Shown piece after piece: positions 12,737 to 23,045 of a stretch of 64,000 nt of DNA. A program made the translations under genes and the position numbers. Positions within the stretch are counted from its first letter, which is position 1; every line of letters begins with the position of its first letter. Source of the DNA: Diplolepis rosae (Eukaryota > Arthropoda > Insecta > Hymenoptera > Diplolepididae); contig JAPYXD010000391.1 of assembly GCA_030998225.1 (NCBI GenBank), positions 4,716,501-4,780,500 on the forward strand, read 5' to 3'. The notes beneath the pieces are model-generated. The model was not told where the DNA came from and did not search any database. It worked only from the letters and a program-made list of their open reading frames with translations.

Positions 12737-12973
12737 GTAATAATAATAGTTAATAATAATAGAAGGTAATATTTGTTTCAATTAGTATTTTATCAATAAA
12801 ATCAATTGTTTATTGATATTTTATTCAATAGTAATAGTGAAATTATTTATAAAAACAATTACATGTATCTAGCAACAATATTTATAGCAACAATAAAACG
12901 TGTTATATGATATAATAGTATAATATTTTTATATGATTATAATATATAATATAATTGTCATGGATACGTGACA

Positions 12974-12984
12974 CCTCCCCCCCC
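12974..12984 (-). promoter_or_regulatory. Gypsy-1 polypurine tract
   Basis: In element sense a run of G with two A residues lies directly before the 3' LTR. It is the plus-strand primer site for reverse transcription. Gypsy-2 has the same arrangement at 62617-62626. Confidence 0.8.
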
Positions 12985-13242
12985 TAAATTCGATCGTGGA
13001 GGTGATAGAATAGAACTGTAACGATCGAATCCTCGGTAGAGGAAAAATTAAAATGAGTTCATTAGTTTCCTGAAAAAATATTGTTATAGGTTAAGAGGTG
13101 TCTCGCATATGATTCCTATCGAAATATTATTTGTGAAAAGTTCATATGTATGCAGTCGTAATTTATATTTAATAATGGATATATATAATATTTTATTTAA
13201 GTCGCAGGTTTTTATTTCTCGTGGGTCCTTTACATGTATAAA

Positions 13243-13752
13243 TCAAGTGACCTCTTTGATAGCACTTTTCGCAAGCCCCAGTCCATTTATATAAGATTTT
13301 ACGATTTTCAAAGTTTTTTGGCCTCTTCCTAACCCGTTTTGATTGCTAAAAACATAGTTTTTATTTAAGAAATCTAATAGTTTACGTGCTGCGTCATGCT
13401 TGGCTTGTTTTTTATTAGTAGATCGTTCGCTAGTGCATGTGCAGTTTATACAATCTTTAATTACCGTACAATTAGCAACGAATGTAGGAATATTATTGAA
13501 ATATGTAGACGTAATTTCGTAGTTTGGACCTATAAAATCATATTCTATGCTTAACTCGTTAATTAGTTGCATAGGGCATTGAGTGCATCGAAAGGCTGTG
13601 CGACAAATAGACAATATTCTTTTATCGCAAAAGAAACATACTGTATTGAATGGTTGTATTTGTCCAATTGAGTGCCAAGCGTTTCGATGTGGATATCTTT
13701 GTTTTTCGTGATCAGATAATTTGATCAGATAACAAATTTCGCAAACACGCAT
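13243..13752 (-). CDS. Zinc-finger plus dsRNA-binding-domain protein of Gypsy-1 (open, 169 aa)
   Basis: Open frame after env and before the polypurine tract. Residues 4-59 are Cys/His-rich: CEIC at 4-7, WHSI at 26-29, CFFC at 39-42 and more Cys at 50, 56 and 59. Residues 62-131 form a dsRNA-binding domain: helix 1 LINELSIEYDF, then GPNYEIT, PTFVANCTV, and helix 2 STNKKQAKHDAARKLLDFL with the RNA-phosphate-contacting KKxAK motif (114-118). The ATG lies just after a splice-acceptor-like CTCTCAG. A homologous module is in Gypsy-2 (56542-57610). Role inferred: binding dsRNA, possibly shielding element RNA from Dicer-2. I know of no standard Gypsy ORF of this kind. No host homologue can be ruled out without a search. 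Confidence 0.82.
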   Translation of the reverse strand: MRVCEICYLIKLSDHEKQRYPHRNAWHSIGQIQPFNTVCFFCDKRILSICRTAFRCTQCPMQLINELSIEYDFIGPNYEITSTYFNNIPTFVANCTVIKDCINCTCTSERSTNKKQAKHDAARKLLDFLNKNYVFSNQNGLGRGQKTLKIVKSYINGLGLAKSAIKEVT

Positions 13753-14073
13753 CTCTGAGAGAGTCTTATTGATATAAATAATTGAAATATGTGGTGCTAA
13801 TCAAAAACATTTGGTGATAAATAATACATTATATATTTCTGGGAAAATTTCTAGGCAAACACCATCAAAAGGTTTGTCATTTTCTGCTATTTCTTGTGGT
13901 GGCTTCATGGTCCTAAAAGGTTAAAGAAAAAAGAAAATAACAAAAATGATATAAAATTCAATTTTGGTTTGAATTTAATCTTTACTTGATTTTTAATTGA
14001 TGAAAGTAAGCTTTCATTATCATGATTCAATTATGAAAACAAGAAAATCAACTATGTAAAAGAAATGATTGGC

Positions 14074-14364
14074 TCAAATATGATTGAAATTGAATTCATT
14101 TAAGTAAAGCTGACAGGTGGTATTCGATTTTATCATTTTTATAGTTCTTTGAAAGTATTGAGTATTTCTGATCCGGAAATTTAAAACTTCTAATACATTA
14201 ACATAAGAGAGAATATGCCATCTGCCAGTAGTAAAATTCAAAGTCTCTAAAGGTTTGAAGTAAATGTTAGGATTTTTAGATAAAGAATTTTGAATTAATT
14301 GATTGGCTTCATTAATTTGAATAAGAAATAGACCAATGGTGATGAGTAAATAAATCCTCGACAT
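14074..14364 (-). pseudogene. Gypsy-1 Env-like N-terminal fragment
   Basis: 96 aa. It begins with a hydrophobic signal peptide and continues with NIYFKPLETLNFTTGRWHIL SYVNV-type sequence (the 'Y(F) . P/L ... W/Y H . . S/L Y' pattern). This matches the Gypsy-2 env N-terminus and the start of errantivirus Env, which is related to baculovirus F protein. It stops at 14074; the ectodomain and membrane anchor are missing, apparently deleted up to the next ORF. An acceptor-like CTTCTTTTAG lies 17 bases before the ATG. Confidence 0.65.
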
Positions 14365-14437
14365 GGTGCTTCTCGAGTTCCTAAAAGAAGTATATTATTT
14401 GTGATCAATGACTAGTGCTTCGCTTCATGCAAAATGT

Positions 14438-14646
14438 TTAAGGGTTGGCTAAAACAGACAAGAGATAGATTAGTGGTTGTACAGATTCAGAATATGCTAA
14501 AAGATTGTGCGTAAGAGATTTATGTCCATGATCATCTCGGTTAAAGATTTTATTTCTTATTAAAAATGGCCAAATTGTCACTATATTTATGTTGTTGACA
14601 AGAAATCGCAATATTTATTAATTCTTTTTCGGTGGATGGGATTCAT
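14438..14646 (-). pseudogene. Gypsy-1 CARD-like ORF remnant
   Basis: Directly after integrase, in the same place as the CARD ORF of Gypsy-2. The start reads MNPIHRKRI (Gypsy-2: MEQIHRKRI). After a frameshift it continues FLVNNINIVTIWPFLIRNKI then FNRDDHG, matching Gypsy-2 FIDMVALWPHLIQTGIFKQD. Helices 1-3 are therefore recognisable and helices 4-6 are lost or unalignable. The ATG is 13 bases after an acceptor-like CTACTTTCAG. Two diverged copies sharing this frame argue that the CARD gene belongs to the element family and is not a one-off capture. Confidence 0.65.
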
Positions 14647-14677
14647 TGAGTAACGATATCTGAAAGTAGTTTTCAAT

Positions 14678-15817
14678 TTAGTCTTCTTTATTTAATCGAG
14701 CACGTTTTAATCGATTAATATGTACTACTTTTGGCTTATTTTTAATTTGAATTTTAACATTGCCTTTTCCTAAAACTTCTAAAATTCTATAAGGACCAGA
14801 ATATTGATATTCGAGTTTTTTAGGTTTCGGACCACTTAGTAAAAATACTTCTTCATCAACGTTGAAATTTTGTGGGCTTATATTTCTATCGTAGTACTTT
14901 TTTGATTTTTCTTTTCCTGCAATAAGATTATCTCTGGCAATTGCTCTTATTTCATGAAGTCGGGTTACTAATTTAATCAAGTAATCATCATATGTTTCTA
15001 GTTTTTCATGTTCTGGAAGGGGTTCGCTTGAAGGTTGTCTAGCTAATTTACCAAAAACTAATTCGTATGGACTGCAACGAGTTCCTTCATGAATGCTTGT
15101 ATTGTAAGAAAATGTAGCTAGTTCTATCCAGTCATCCCATTCAGAATTATTACTAACAAATTGTTTTAAATATTCAGCAAGTACATGATGAGATCTTTCC
15201 AAAGATCCATTTCATTGTGGATGAAAAGCTGTTGTTTTGAATTGACGAATTCTAAATATTTTGGCTAATCTTCGAATAAGATTACTTAAGAAATTTTTTC
15301 CTTGATCAGTAAGAACTGCTCTAGGTGATCCAATAATACATATAAATTTCTTCACAAGAGCATCTGCTATAGTACTTGCGAGAGAATTAGGAAGTGGTAT
15401 TGCTAATGAGTACTTAGTGAAGTTATCTTGAATTGTTAATATATACTCATTTAATGTTTGTGTCACAGGCAATGGACCTACAATGTCCATAGAAACTTTT
15501 TCGAAGTCAGTTCCAGGAGTATCAGTTATTATCATAGGTTCTTTTGTTTTTACGCGTACAAGTTTCTTTAATTGACATTTTAAAGAAGTTTGAATATATT
15601 TTTGAATATCTAGTTTCATATTTTGCCAATAATAATTTTGACGTATTCTATGGAAAGCTTTAGTAACTCCTTTATGTCCACCTAAGGCCGATGAGTGAGC
15701 TTCTTCGATTAATTGAGATTGTTGTTCTTTAGTTGCATATTGTGTGATTCCATTACATATTATGATTTTTATTGGTGAGTCAGAAAAAGCTAATTTTATG
15801 GCACTTAAAATCTCTTC
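14678..15817 (-). pseudogene. Gypsy-1 integrase, with stops
   Basis: The zinc-binding HHCC region lies at about 15560-15750 (EEAHSSALGGHKG, then C..C as LKCQLKKL). The catalytic core is in 15212-15619, with MDIVGPLP (first Asp) and LTDQGKNFLSN (second Asp). The catalytic Glu follows in ERSHHVLAEYL, after an in-frame TGA at 15212-15214. The C-terminal domain ends VHINRLKRARL. There are also breaks near 15620 and 15818. Inactive. Confidence 0.88.
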
Positions 15818-17940
15818 TCATAGAATATTATTAATTTCAGGTGTTTTTGCGATACTAATTGTGCGTAATTTAAGGCTTTTTGCTTTTGAATGGAGTGAAT
15901 AAATTGGTAATTTAATATTCTTTAATGTATCACTTAAATTTTCTTTTAATTCAGATTCTATTGGTAATGCTAAATGGTACTTTAATCCTCTACGAAATGC
16001 TTGTGCATGACCTACGCAAAGGTTTTTAAATTGGGGTAACTCGTTACGTTTTAGTAGAATTTTAGAACCATTATCTCGTGGTTCGTTTTTGGTTGAAATA
16101 AAATAAGCATAATTGTCCTTACGCATTGTAAGTTGATCTCGACATTCGATTATATTGCGGTTTGTCGTTAATTTTATGGCCGGCAGGTCCTTTTCAGCGG
16201 GGGGTGGTTCTGGTGGAGGTCGATTTTCTAAGTCTTCAGATGCTATATTTTCGTTTTGTGAATATAAATCATCATTAAAGTTTTCGTGAATTCTTTCTTC
16301 AGTATTTTCTAAAAGTTGATTTTTATATTGTAGAAAATTGTCTTCCGTTAAAATATCGGAATCATTAGAAAAAGAATCCGAATCTGTGTTTTCTTTGATC
16401 AAAGGATTTTTATTAAATTCATAATCTGAATCAATTGCATTTACATCTTCTTCAAGATTATCATTTTCTTTTCCTTTCTGTTTCCTTTTCGGAGGTTTGT
16501 TCTTATTTTTTATTACAATTTTTGGTGTATCCTTTCTTGGTCTGCCTCTTTTTCTTCCAGATATAGGCACTGATATAGTTTTATTTTTGATAACTTTTCG
16601 TTTTTCTTTTCTTTCAGGAGGTTCGTCGTCGCTTTCTTCGTCTTTTTCTTCATTTGAGTCTGAATAATCTTTATATGTTGGCTGGTTATATATTTTCACA
16701 TTTTGTTTCCTTGCTTGATTTCGAGTCAATATTGTATGTATTTTTGACTCGAGTTTTGCATATTGTTTTTGCTTCAATTTTGATAATATATATGTGATTA
16801 CCAAATTTTCGGTTTCGTCATCAGAACTTGAATTTTTATTGGAGGATTGTTTTTCCTCGAATTTTGAAGAATTTGTGGCTACCGGAGGTTCGGGCTCGCC
16901 ATCAGAATCGTTAATATACGTTTGTATTAAATAGAAAGGATTTGTATGTTTCGTAGAATTTGTAGATTTTTTAGATTTTGTTTTCGTCTTATAATTCTCT
17001 TCTTTATCATTTTCTTTGATGAAATATTTTGAATCATTATTGTTTTTAGATTCAAAGGTATTTGTTTTATTTTCATTTTCTTTAATATTTTCGACAGGAT
17101 TTCGAGATAATGCATCAGCATTAACATTCGTTTTTCCTGCTTTATATACAACATCGAAATCATATTCGGCTAATTTAAATCTCCATCTTGTTACTCGAGA
17201 ACAGGGATCTTTAGAATTTTGGAACCATACTAATGGTTTATGGTCGGTTACTAGAGTAAAACGTCTGCCGTAAAGGTAAGGTCGAAAGTGTGGAACTGAG
17301 TAAACTATTGCTAATGCCTCCTTTTCATAAGTGTCAAATTTTCTTTCACTATAGTTAAGTGTACGAGAAGTATAAGCTATCGGTTTATCTTGTCCTATCT
17401 TTCCTTGAGAAAGTATGCCTCCTATCGCATATCCGGATGCGTCTGTAGTTAATATAAAAGGTTTGGAAAAATCGGGTCGCTGCAGTAATGGTTCTTCGCA
17501 TAATTTTTGTTTTAAAGTATCAAAAGCTACTTGTTGTTTTTCAGTCAAAACAAAAGGTGTATCCTTTTTTAAAAGTTGTGTCAAGGGACTCGCAATTTTA
17601 GAGAAATTTTCAATAAATCTTCTGTAATAACCGGCTAAACCTAAAAATTGTTTAATATTCTTTTCATTTTTTGGTCTTGGAAATTCTTATACAGATTTTA
17701 TTTTTTTAGGGTCGGGTCTAACTCCGTTTTTGTCTATAATGTGTCCTAAATAAGCTACCTGAGGTCTGAGAAATTCACATTAATCAGGTTGTAAATGTAA
17801 GTTACTTTTTCTAAGTCGATTCATAAGTTCATCGAATTTTGTTTCATGTTCTTCTAATGTATCGGCATACAGAACAATATCAAAAATATCTAAAGGTTCA
17901 TCTGGTATTTGGAATCTATCTGAATGTGTCACTAGAATTT
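15818..17940 (-). pseudogene. Gypsy-1 pol: RT end, RNase H, AT-hook/acidic spacer
   Basis: The sequence resumes in the RT thumb after a deletion: a stretch like DRFQIP runs directly into YADTLEEHETKF at about 17870, so the fingers, palm and the YLDD site are gone. RNase H begins FILTTDASGYAIG and ends DALSRNP. A spacer of more than 300 residues follows, rich in Lys, Asp and Glu, with an AT-hook (KRGRPRK, about 16540), then PPPEPPP and CRDQLTMRKDNYA before integrase. Several stops lie between 17585 and 17915. Confidence 0.85.
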
Positions 17941-18614
17941 ATAAATTTGTCTATTAATTCTTCAGGGGATTTGTTATTATTCTTGTTCGTAAAAGTGTTA
18001 ATTTGATTCGTAGTTGGTTTAATTAAAGTACTAGTCATTGTGATTTCTTCAAAATCTTCTAGCATAACTATAGGAGTTTCTATTTCTATAGGTATAGAAA
18101 GTATGTTTGCTCCTTTAATATAGGCTTTTCCACCATGATTTTTGACAATAGCATTTCCTGCATATATTCCTTTTTTCAAATTAAGTAAAGGTATAAATCC
18201 TTCTTTTTGATTTGTATTTGAAATTCGGATACAAAGAGTTGAAATTGATCTTGCTGGCAAAATTATGGTCTCCGGATTTCAAAATGGATATTTATTATTT
18301 TGTATTTCTAAGCATTTTGATATATAATTTATATTGACGTCATTATCAGTGAAAAATTCCGATCCTAATACTCCATCTTCTTCTACTGGTACACTATTTG
18401 GAATTAAGTTAAAAATTGTGGGATATCCAAAAATATTGAGAGTTATCTGACCCAATGTATAAACTGGTACACTATTTATACCTGTAAGGCGTAAAATTTC
18501 ATCTTGATTTATTTCCACGTTGTGATCAATTATATTTAGTTTTATTAAATTTTGGCCTGCTCCTGTGTCTATCATCATACGTGCTGGGTTTTTTAGACCA
18601 TCAGCAGATACCAT
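17916..18614 (-). pseudogene. Gypsy-1 aspartic protease and following linker
   Basis: MIDTGAGQNLIK is the retropepsin active site (DTGA). VPVEEDGVLGSEFF is the flap and C-terminal ILG-type motif. A break at about 18261-18279 separates it from the downstream stretch that leads into RT. The Gypsy-2 homologue is at 42046-42137 plus 47450-47700. Confidence 0.82.
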
Positions 18615-18779
18615 AATAGAAGGAATTGGGTTGTCTGAGTGTACATTTATTTTTGTATTTATAATATTCTGATTTGAAGTGGGTGCTGTAAAATGTTTTA
18701 AATGGCCTCCCTCATTGCACCCTGAGCGGGGAGGGGTCTGGAGTATCCCTGGTTCTGTTTCTCAGCTCTTTTATGTTGT

Positions 18780-20429
18780 TGTTGCTGTTTAAGCGATTCG
18801 TTGTATGCTCGACGCCGACATTCATCATCTGTATGACCTAATTTTTTACAGTAATTACAATTTTTATTATTATTTACTTTTGGATAATTCGCTGAAGCAT
18901 TTTCAAATTCTCTATTTCTATTAAAATTGCTAGTTGTTTGCTGTTGCCATGAACTTTGGTTTGATAAAGACGACTGAGGTCGCCATTGACCTGGATTCTC
19001 CTGACGGGGGGGGGGGGGGGGTCCATTGACTCACGTTCGGTTGTGGACCTCTGTTAAAAGGTTGCCGTTGGTTATTTCTGTTGTAAAAATTTTCATTATA
19101 TGGAGGATTTCTTATAGGCTGCAATTTTCTTCCATAATTGTTTGAATATCCTTGTCTGTTTGAGGTTATTTGGTTCCATTGTCTACAGGTGGGAGCTGTA
19201 TGTCCTCTTCTTCCACAAATTTGACAAAAAATTTCTTCCTGAGTTATATTTATCCTATTTCTGTCTCGTTTTTCTGATGGTCCTATTAAATTATCTTCTT
19301 TTTGCCTATATGGTGTACGTGCGGATCGTAGTGCTGCAGTTGCTGAGATTTTTCTTTCTATTTCTAGAGCGTTGTTTACCGTATCTTTAAAATTATGTAC
19401 ACCTTGTAATCTGGATTCAATTTCGGTTTCTAATCCTCGTAAAAAGCAATCCCGAATGTCGCTGTCAAGGGCTGCTTGAAAGTTTGCGTCTATTCTATCA
19501 TTATTATTTGCTTTATGGGCATCTAATATTTTTTCTCCGAGTTCCCTAACACGAGTTGCGTAGGAAATTACTTTCTCACTATCCCATTGATAAATGTTAC
19601 CTAATTCACCTTGTAATTGATATACTGATTTATTTAAGGAATAAACGCGTTTAAGACTATCTATAATATCTTCTACACTTCTGTATTGTCCTCCACTGAC
19701 ACATTTTCTTGCTTCTCCTTTGACCTTTGTTTTGATTAATTTAGTTAAGTTTGATTCTGACCCTGCAGGAAGCATATCTTTTGCTTCTCTACATCCTTCT
19801 ATGAATTGATTCAAAGATATATTATCTCCTGTAAATATTGGTACAACTTCTAGTGCATCTCGCAATGATACTACTTGATTGTGAGCAACAGTTATAATTT
19901 GTGGGTTATTGGTAGTCATTTTATTTGAAATAGGCGAATATTCTTCTTTATATTGTTTAATTAGAGGTTCTAATAATTGTGGATCGCTAGAAATTGATTT
20001 TTCGGGATCTTCTGCTAATTTGTTTGGAAATTTGTAATTTAATTCACGGTTTGTTGGGATCAAAGTGCGGTCAAATTTATCGATTATAGTAGAATTTCCG
20101 GTTAAATTTGATGTATCAAAAATACTTTTATCGAATAATATTGAATCTGTTAAAGTTAATCGGTCGTTTGGAGGTATACTAGAACTAATTATTATACTAG
20201 TATCTTGATTAGGATTTCCTGATAACTCTAATTTTTGGGGCGTAGAGGCACTAGTATTTGAAGGAGTATTTGGGTTTTTCGAATCTTGGTTTTCAGCTGT
20301 TTTTTTCTTAATTTCAAAAGCTTTTTTCCTATTGTCTTCTATAATTTCAGCAAGTTTTGGATTGTTTTTAGCCTGACTACGAGTAATACTTTTTGTTGTT
20401 AAATTATCTTTCTTATTTTCCACAGACAT
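18780..20429 (-). pseudogene. Gypsy-1 gag with two zinc knuckles, split by a G16 run
   Basis: The long open frame 18930-20429 (499 aa) has a capsid-like middle (DALEVVPIFTGDNISLNQFI) and a CCHC knuckle CQICGRRGHTAPTC. A 16-base G run at 19006-19021 falls after the knuckle. The true frame continues elsewhere, because a second CCHC (CNYCKKLGHTDDEC) lies downstream at about 18805-18865. Gag packages element RNA. The ATG at 20429 is the first in frame and starts MSVENKKDNL. Confidence 0.85.
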
Positions 20430-21390
20430 TTGGATTCAAGATCATGACGATGAAAAATATAATTTTTGTGTGATTCAATCGATTTAGGTTTAACGATTTT
20501 TCATTAAAAATTCTTAAATAAAAAACATATAATATTTTTTGTATATTTGACGAATTTTAATTAAATAATTCAATAAATAAGAATAAACATTTAAAGAAGA
20601 AACAAATAAATTTAATTTTTATAAAATTTATAAAATTGGTGTAAAATTGTATAAAAATTTATGATATATGTATCCAGAGCATCAAATTTGTGCAAAAGAA
20701 TGTTTTAACCTGCCTTAAACAATCCAAATCTTATATTTTATACGGTGAAAAATTGTTTATATTTTATTATTATTATATTTTATATCATAATAAAAATATT
20801 TTAGCTGCGCAATATTTTGAAATTATAAAATATGAAATTTGTTTTTAAAATTTTTCGAAAATGAAGAAAAATCAATTGAAATATAATTTTAGGCACAGTT
20901 TAAATAAAACAGAATAGCTTATAATTCTCAAAGGCGGAGGCAAAATATTTCTCAATATTAAATTAAATCTCGTACGCACTGTTTAAAAAAAATATATTTT
21001 ATAGAGGCACCTATTAAAATTATATTCAGATAGTAAAAACTAGAATACAGGAAATTCGAATTTGAATAATTATTATTAGACTATATAATAATTTTTGATA
21101 ATATTTTTATGTATAATTTATTTATTGAAAGTTGTAAAATAAAATATATTTGATTTTCTTGTATTCAATTTTAAAGAAAATTAAAACTGCTACCAACTTG
21201 TCGATTTGTTCAATGGTTATTGAGAAAAAATAATTTTAATTATTAGAAAAATTTAACTTAAACTGAAATTATTTTAAAGAAATTTCAGGAGATTTTTGTA
21301 AAAAATATGAAAATTATTCAAGAAAAAATTTGCATAAAATTCATAAGGCTTGATGTTTGCCAACGGCCGATGCACCAGAATAATTAGCTC
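20430..21390 (-). other. Gypsy-1 5' leader
   Basis: Very AT-rich non-coding sequence between PBS and gag, where packaging signals and a splice donor would be expected. I cannot point to a specific donor. Confidence 0.5.
21364..21377 (-). promoter_or_regulatory. Gypsy-1 primer-binding site, tRNA-Gly(GCC)
   Basis: Element-sense TGGTGCATCGGCCG matches the complement of the 3' end of insect tRNA-Gly (GCC), including CCA, over 14 nt. It starts 13 bases inside the 5' LTR boundary. Confidence 0.7.
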
Positions 21391-23045
21391 TGTGACGTCC
21401 TAAGTTTTAAATTATAATATATATATTTCCTATCTAAAGTCTAGAGCCAATTACCCTAACTATGTTCTTCTGTTTATTGTTAAAATTAACAATTAACCGG
21501 GTAGAGGACAAGCCAAATGAATCAAATTACAATTATTGTTAATAATAATTTATTATGAAAATACAAATTTTATTTTAACCCAAGCGACTTTTTAGTTGTT
21601 GGTTGCAGGTTATTTTCCTTTGGTTGGTCGAGTCTGATTGGTCCAACCTTAAAGAAAAACACACCGTGAGTCTAAAGGGCTCAAAAGAAGAGAGAACTTT
21701 AATAAAAACAAGTTATTTGACTTACCGGTTGTTCTTGATGAGGTGGCCTCTTGAAAGCGATAATCCTTTAAGCTCTGTGTATCCTCTGCTAATCGGGTAC
21801 CTCCCCTAATTATCCTTGTTCACCAACAGTGGCAGGTCAATCCTTTGTTTAACCGGTATCCTTATTTTGATACCTCGATTACAATGACACTAAATCCAGT
21901 TTTATTGAAATTCACTCCGTTGTTATTATATTGGTTTTCCCGAACACGTGGAAATTACGGCCACTTAGATTTATTGCGGTACGGCGACGGAAACCGGTTC
22001 TAACGATGCTGCTTGATCGTACGCTCCCTTAGACTCCCTTAGACTCAGACTCCGACTCAGACTCGTGTTTAGGCCTTGCAGCCTGGTTTATATTGTCGTC
22101 TGTAGTTTCAACTCGTAGGTAGAAAGTATGGGAATTTGAGTTCCATGGTTTCAATAGCTTTTTCGAAGTCCATTAGAATCTTAGGTGTCAGTGTGGTGAG
22201 TTGAGACTATGGGCCAGTTTGCTGGTGTGCTGCGTTGGTGAGCTTAGGGACTCACACCGATTTTCCAAGTACGTGTGGGTCATTTAGTCGCAAGGGTCAA
22301 TGACATTATTTGTATACATAGGTAAGTAATAGAGTAACTATAATACAATTGTTGTAAATAAATGGTGATTATGATGTGTTTATAATTCTATTAATCTTTA
22401 TATTTAAACATTTCTTTTGTTTATAAAATAACATAATTGTAATAGTTATTAAAAGAACGTATTAACTGCTGATTGTTGATTAACATCAAAATAAGAATAT
22501 TAACAATAATGATAATTATTATAAACATTATTATTATAAAATTTGAAGTAACATTATAATATTTGTAGCAAATTTTAATAACAATATGAAATAATTATAA
22601 TGAAAGTGATTGATAATTATTGCAAATCAAGAAATTGAAGTAACATTGTTATTATTTAATATTTGTTGCATTTTGACAATTATTGTTAATAACAATATTA
22701 AATATTAATAATAATAGTGATTAATAATAATTTTAAATATAAAGGTTGAAGTAATATTGTTGTTATATAACATTTGTTGCATTTCGTTAATTGTTATTAT
22801 TACCAATAGTAATAATAATAGTTAATAATAATAGAAGGTAATATTTGTTTCAATTAGTATTTTATCAATAAAATCAATTGTTTATTGATATTTTATTTAA
22901 TAGTAATAGTGAAATTATTTATAAAAACAATTACATGTATCTAGCAACAATATTTATAGCAACAATAAAACGTGTTATATGATATAATAGTATAATATTT
23001 TTATATGATTATAATATATAATATAATTGTCATGGATACGTGACA
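21391..23045 (-). repeat. Gypsy-1 5' LTR
   Basis: 1655 bp on the plus strand, from TGTGACGTCC to ATACGTGACA, then GCAA. It contains about 480 bp (21718-22196) that the other LTR has lost, and lacks the SINE array. An internal run of ATT/AATA-rich sequence fills its last third. Confidence 0.9.

Larger units (their letters stand above)
9794..12973 (-). repeat. Gypsy-1 3' LTR, interrupted by a SINE array
   Basis: On the plus strand it starts TGTGACGTCC and ends ATACGTGACA, like the copy at 21391-23045. Compared with that copy it has lost about 480 bp (after 10118), gained a short extra piece near 10205-10280, and carries a 1.96-kb insertion at 10776-12736. Without these the two LTRs align closely. 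Confidence 0.9.
9794..23045 (-). mobile_element. Gypsy-1: Ty3/Gypsy (Mdg1/412-like) element with Env and accessory genes
   Basis: Flanked by GCAA duplications at 9790-9793 and 23046-23049. LTRs are 9794-12973 (3', enlarged by an insertion) and 21391-23045 (5'). Order in gene sense: PBS (tRNA-Gly), gag, protease, RT remnant, RNase H, AT-hook and acidic spacer, integrase, CARD remnant, Env fragment, zinc-finger/dsRBD ORF, polypurine tract. The RNase H to integrase spacer with the CRDQLTMRKDNYA block resembles Mdg1/412-type elements. The central RT is deleted, integrase has stops and env is truncated, so the copy is defective. Its last ORF is still open. Confidence 0.92.

Noticed and set aside
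12554..12781. 75-aa open frame repeated at 57191-57412
   Set aside because: It runs antisense through the SINE and its tRNA-like head. It is shared only because the SINE is shared.
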